Assembly: GCF_014681765.1 (NCBI RefSeq)
Contig: NZ_CP061498.1
Location: forward strand, 1,054,001-1,118,000
Reading direction: 5' to 3'
From: Roseicitreum antarcticum
GTDB taxonomy: Bacteria; Pseudomonadota; Alphaproteobacteria; Rhodobacterales; Rhodobacteraceae
DNA: 64,000 nucleotides
The stretch's first letter is position 1. Each line of letters begins with the position of its first letter. The position numbers and the translations under genes are program-made. Of this stretch, positions 62,398-64,000 are shown piece by piece. Under the pieces are notes generated by a model, which saw only the letters and a list, made by a program, of their open reading frames with translations, was not told where the DNA came from and searched no databases.

Positions 62398-63225
62398 ATG
62401 CTGAGTGTCCAGAAGCTTACAAAAACTTATAAGACCGGCGACAAGGCATTGACCGATGTCAGCTTTGACGTGGCCAAGGGGCAGGTGGTCGGCCTGATCG
62501 GCCCTTCCGGCGCAGGCAAATCCACCCTGATCCGCTGCATCAACCGGCTGGTCGAACCCTCCAGCGGCAAGGTGCTGCTGAACGACACCGATCTGGTGAA
62601 GCTGGGCACCGGCGATCTGCGCCGCGCCCGCCGCCGCATCGGCATGATCTTTCAGGAATACGCGCTGGTCGAACGGCTGACAGTGATGGAGAACGTGCTG
62701 TCCGGGCGTCTGGGCTATGTCTCTTTCTGGCGGTCGTTCACGCGCAAGTTTCCCGGCGCGGACATCGCCAAGGCGTATCGCCTGCTGGACCGCGTGGGCC
62801 TGTCGGCGCATGTGGACAAACGCGCCGATGCGCTGTCGGGTGGCCAACGGCAGCGGGTGGGCATTGCCCGCGCGCTGGAGCAAGACCCCGAACTGTTGCT
62901 GATCGACGAACCCACGGCCAGCCTCGACCCCAAGACCAGCCGCCAGATCATGCGTCTGATCGTGGAAATCTGCCGCGAGCAGGAATTGCCAGCGATCATC
63001 AATATCCATGACGTGGTGCTGGCCCAACAATTCACCGACCGCATTATCGGCCTGCAAGCCGGGAAAGTGGTGTTCGACGGCCCGCCCTCGGGCCTGACCG
63101 AGGACGTGCTGACCCAGATCTACGGCGCCGAGGATTGGACCGCCATGCGCAAGGGCAATGCCGAGGATGAGGCCGCGCAGGCCGAAGCCGAAGCAGAGGC
63201 TACCAAAATGTTGCGTGCGCTATGA
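62398..63225 (+). CDS. phnC: phosphonate-type ABC transporter ATPase PhnC
   Basis: A 275-residue ATPase, [20 protein letters not shown]. Walker A is GPSGAGKST (35-43), signature [16 protein letters not shown], Walker [14 protein letters not shown], switch His in [19 protein letters not shown]-type Q-loop ([20 protein letters not shown]) is typical of PhnC. The C-terminus has an Ala/Glu-rich tail ([20 protein letters not shown]). It is coupled to phnE by ATGA at 63222. Confidence 0.95.
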   Translation: MLSVQKLTKTYKTGDKALTDVSFDVAKGQVVGLIGPSGAGKSTLIRCINRLVEPSSGKVLLNDTDLVKLGTGDLRRARRRIGMIFQEYALVERLTVMENVLSGRLGYVSFWRSFTRKFPGADIAKAYRLLDRVGLSAHVDKRADALSGGQRQRVGIARALEQDPELLLIDEPTASLDPKTSRQIMRLIVEICREQELPAIINIHDVVLAQQFTDRIIGLQAGKVVFDGPPSGLTEDVLTQIYGAEDWTAMRKGNAEDEAAQAEAEAEATKMLRAL

Positions 63226-64000
63226 CTCAAGCCGATTTCCCCACCACCTGGCGCCGCCCGCCGCAACTGATCAAGACGCGGCAATGGCGCATCATCCTGA
63301 CCATCAGCGTCATGGTGTACCTGTTTCTCGCCATCAGCTCGGTCGAGATTGACTGGCAGCGGATGCTCATCGGGGTCGAGCGCGGTCAACGTTTTGTCGC
63401 GGGCTTCCTGCAACCCGATTTCACGTCGCGCTGGCGCGACATCTCAGCCGGGCTGATCGAAAGCCTGACGATGACCTTCACCTCGACCATCGTGGGGATC
63501 ATCATTTCGGTCCCCATCGGCATCGGGGCGGCGCGCAACCTGGCACCGCGCTGGATCTACATGATCTGCCGGGGAATCATCGCCACCAGCCGCGCCTTGC
63601 AAGAAATCATCGTGGCGATCTTCTTCGTGGCGCTCTTTGGCTTCGGGGCCTTCGCGGGTTTCTTGACGCTGGCCTTCGCCACCATCGGCTTCATCGGCAA
63701 GCTGCTGGCCGAGGATATTGAGGATATCGACGAGGCGCAGGCCGAAGCGATCCGCGCCACCGGCGGCAGTTGGCTGCAACTGGTGAACTATGCGGTGCAG
63801 CCGCAGGTCATGCCGCGCCTGATCGGGCTGTCGCTCTACCGGTTCGACATCAACTTCCGCGAATCTGCCGTGATCGGCATTGTGGGCGCAGGCGGGATCG
63901 GTGCCACGCTGAACACTTCGTTGTCGCGCTACGAATATGACAGCGCGGGCGCGATCCTGATCATCATCATCGGCATTGTCATGCTGTCCGAATACCTGTC
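63222..64000 (+). CDS. phnE: phosphonate-type ABC permease PhnE, C-terminal end beyond window
   Basis: The frame is open from ATG 63222 (ATGA overlap with phnC) to the window end, about 259 residues. The start [20 protein letters not shown] is followed by TM1 ([20 protein letters not shown]) and the permease core with [20 protein letters not shown]. The EAA loop is [19 protein letters not shown], and the conserved [20 protein letters not shown] follows. It forms the membrane channel for the PhnC/PhnD importer. Confidence 0.94.
   Translation, partial: MTQADFPTTWRRPPQLIKTRQWRIILTISVMVYLFLAISSVEIDWQRMLIGVERGQRFVAGFLQPDFTSRWRDISAGLIESLTMTFTSTIVGIIISVPIGIGAARNLAPRWIYMICRGIIATSRALQEIIVAIFFVALFGFGAFAGFLTLAFATIGFIGKLLAEDIEDIDEAQAEAIRATGGSWLQLVNYAVQPQVMPRLIGLSLYRFDINFRESAVIGIVGAGGIGATLNTSLSRYEYDSAGAILIIIIGIVMLSEYL

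Overview
The window is GC-rich chromosome of an alphaproteobacterium, most likely a Rhodobacterales member (Rhodobacteraceae/Roseobacter type). The evidence is the iscR-iscS-sufB-sufC-sufD-sufS operon order, a single-cysteine IscR, the rpmF-plsX-fabH-ihfA-merR block, a two-domain long Dcd, OlsB, and the kpsS/kpsC capsule genes. The genus cannot be told from sequence alone. No rRNA is present. Two tRNAs are seen: Val(CAC) on the minus strand near 3.7 kb and Pro(GGG) on the plus strand near 57.4 kb.

Region by region. 1-3.7 kb is an accessory patch ending at tRNA-Val. It holds a cut-off IS1182-type transposase, an intact BLUF photoreceptor gene, a phage lysis remnant (endolysin tail plus a spanin-like pair), and an IS3-family element with a frameshifted transposase. 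Beyond the IS is the 5' part of a second BLUF gene; different genes are broken on the two sides of the IS. 4-6.2 kb is an SLC13-type permease. 6.9-15.5 kb is a tightly overlapping Mrp/Mnh-type cation/proton antiporter operon (E, F, G, an unknown spacer ORF, an MbhD/MbhE/MrpB fusion, C, and three antiporter-like subunits). 15.6-19 kb holds two related CX5R phosphatases around a GntR regulator, then an NAD-dependent epimerase. 19.2-27 kb is the iscR-iscS-suf iron-sulfur operon on the minus strand, which also carries two Yip1-like membrane proteins and a small membrane protein. An Irr/ICE-like palindrome lies upstream of iscR and a near-identical copy lies inside iscS.

27-36.5 kb is mostly housekeeping: hydrolase, icd, an M48 lipoprotein protease, an SMR transporter, typA, a LysE exporter, a PPOX-fold protein, a Gfo/Idh/MocA oxidoreductase and ribE. 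36.7-42.9 kb carries capsule genes kpsS, a kpsD/Wza-like export lipoprotein and an enlarged kpsC. 43.4-46.2 kb is a sulfur module (periplasmic rhodanese, YeeE/YedE thiosulfate-type transporter, small membrane protein). 46.4-59.6 kb is core genome: pgi, ABC-F, olsB, msrB, bamE, yceD, rpmF, plsX, fabH, ihfA, merR, tRNA-Pro, dcd and a lipoprotein. 60.0-61.3 kb is an IS256-family element with a decayed transposase and an exact 8-bp target duplication, sitting just upstream of phnD-phnC-phnE (phosphonate/phosphite-type ABC importer; phnE runs off the end).

A theme across the window is short imperfect tandem repeats of 12-27 bp. They occur in intergenic DNA and, in units divisible by three, inside genes as low-complexity linkers and tails (SLC13 permease, MrpE/F/B/C, the second antiporter subunit, KpsC). 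They lengthen several proteins well beyond their usual family size without touching the recognisable domains.
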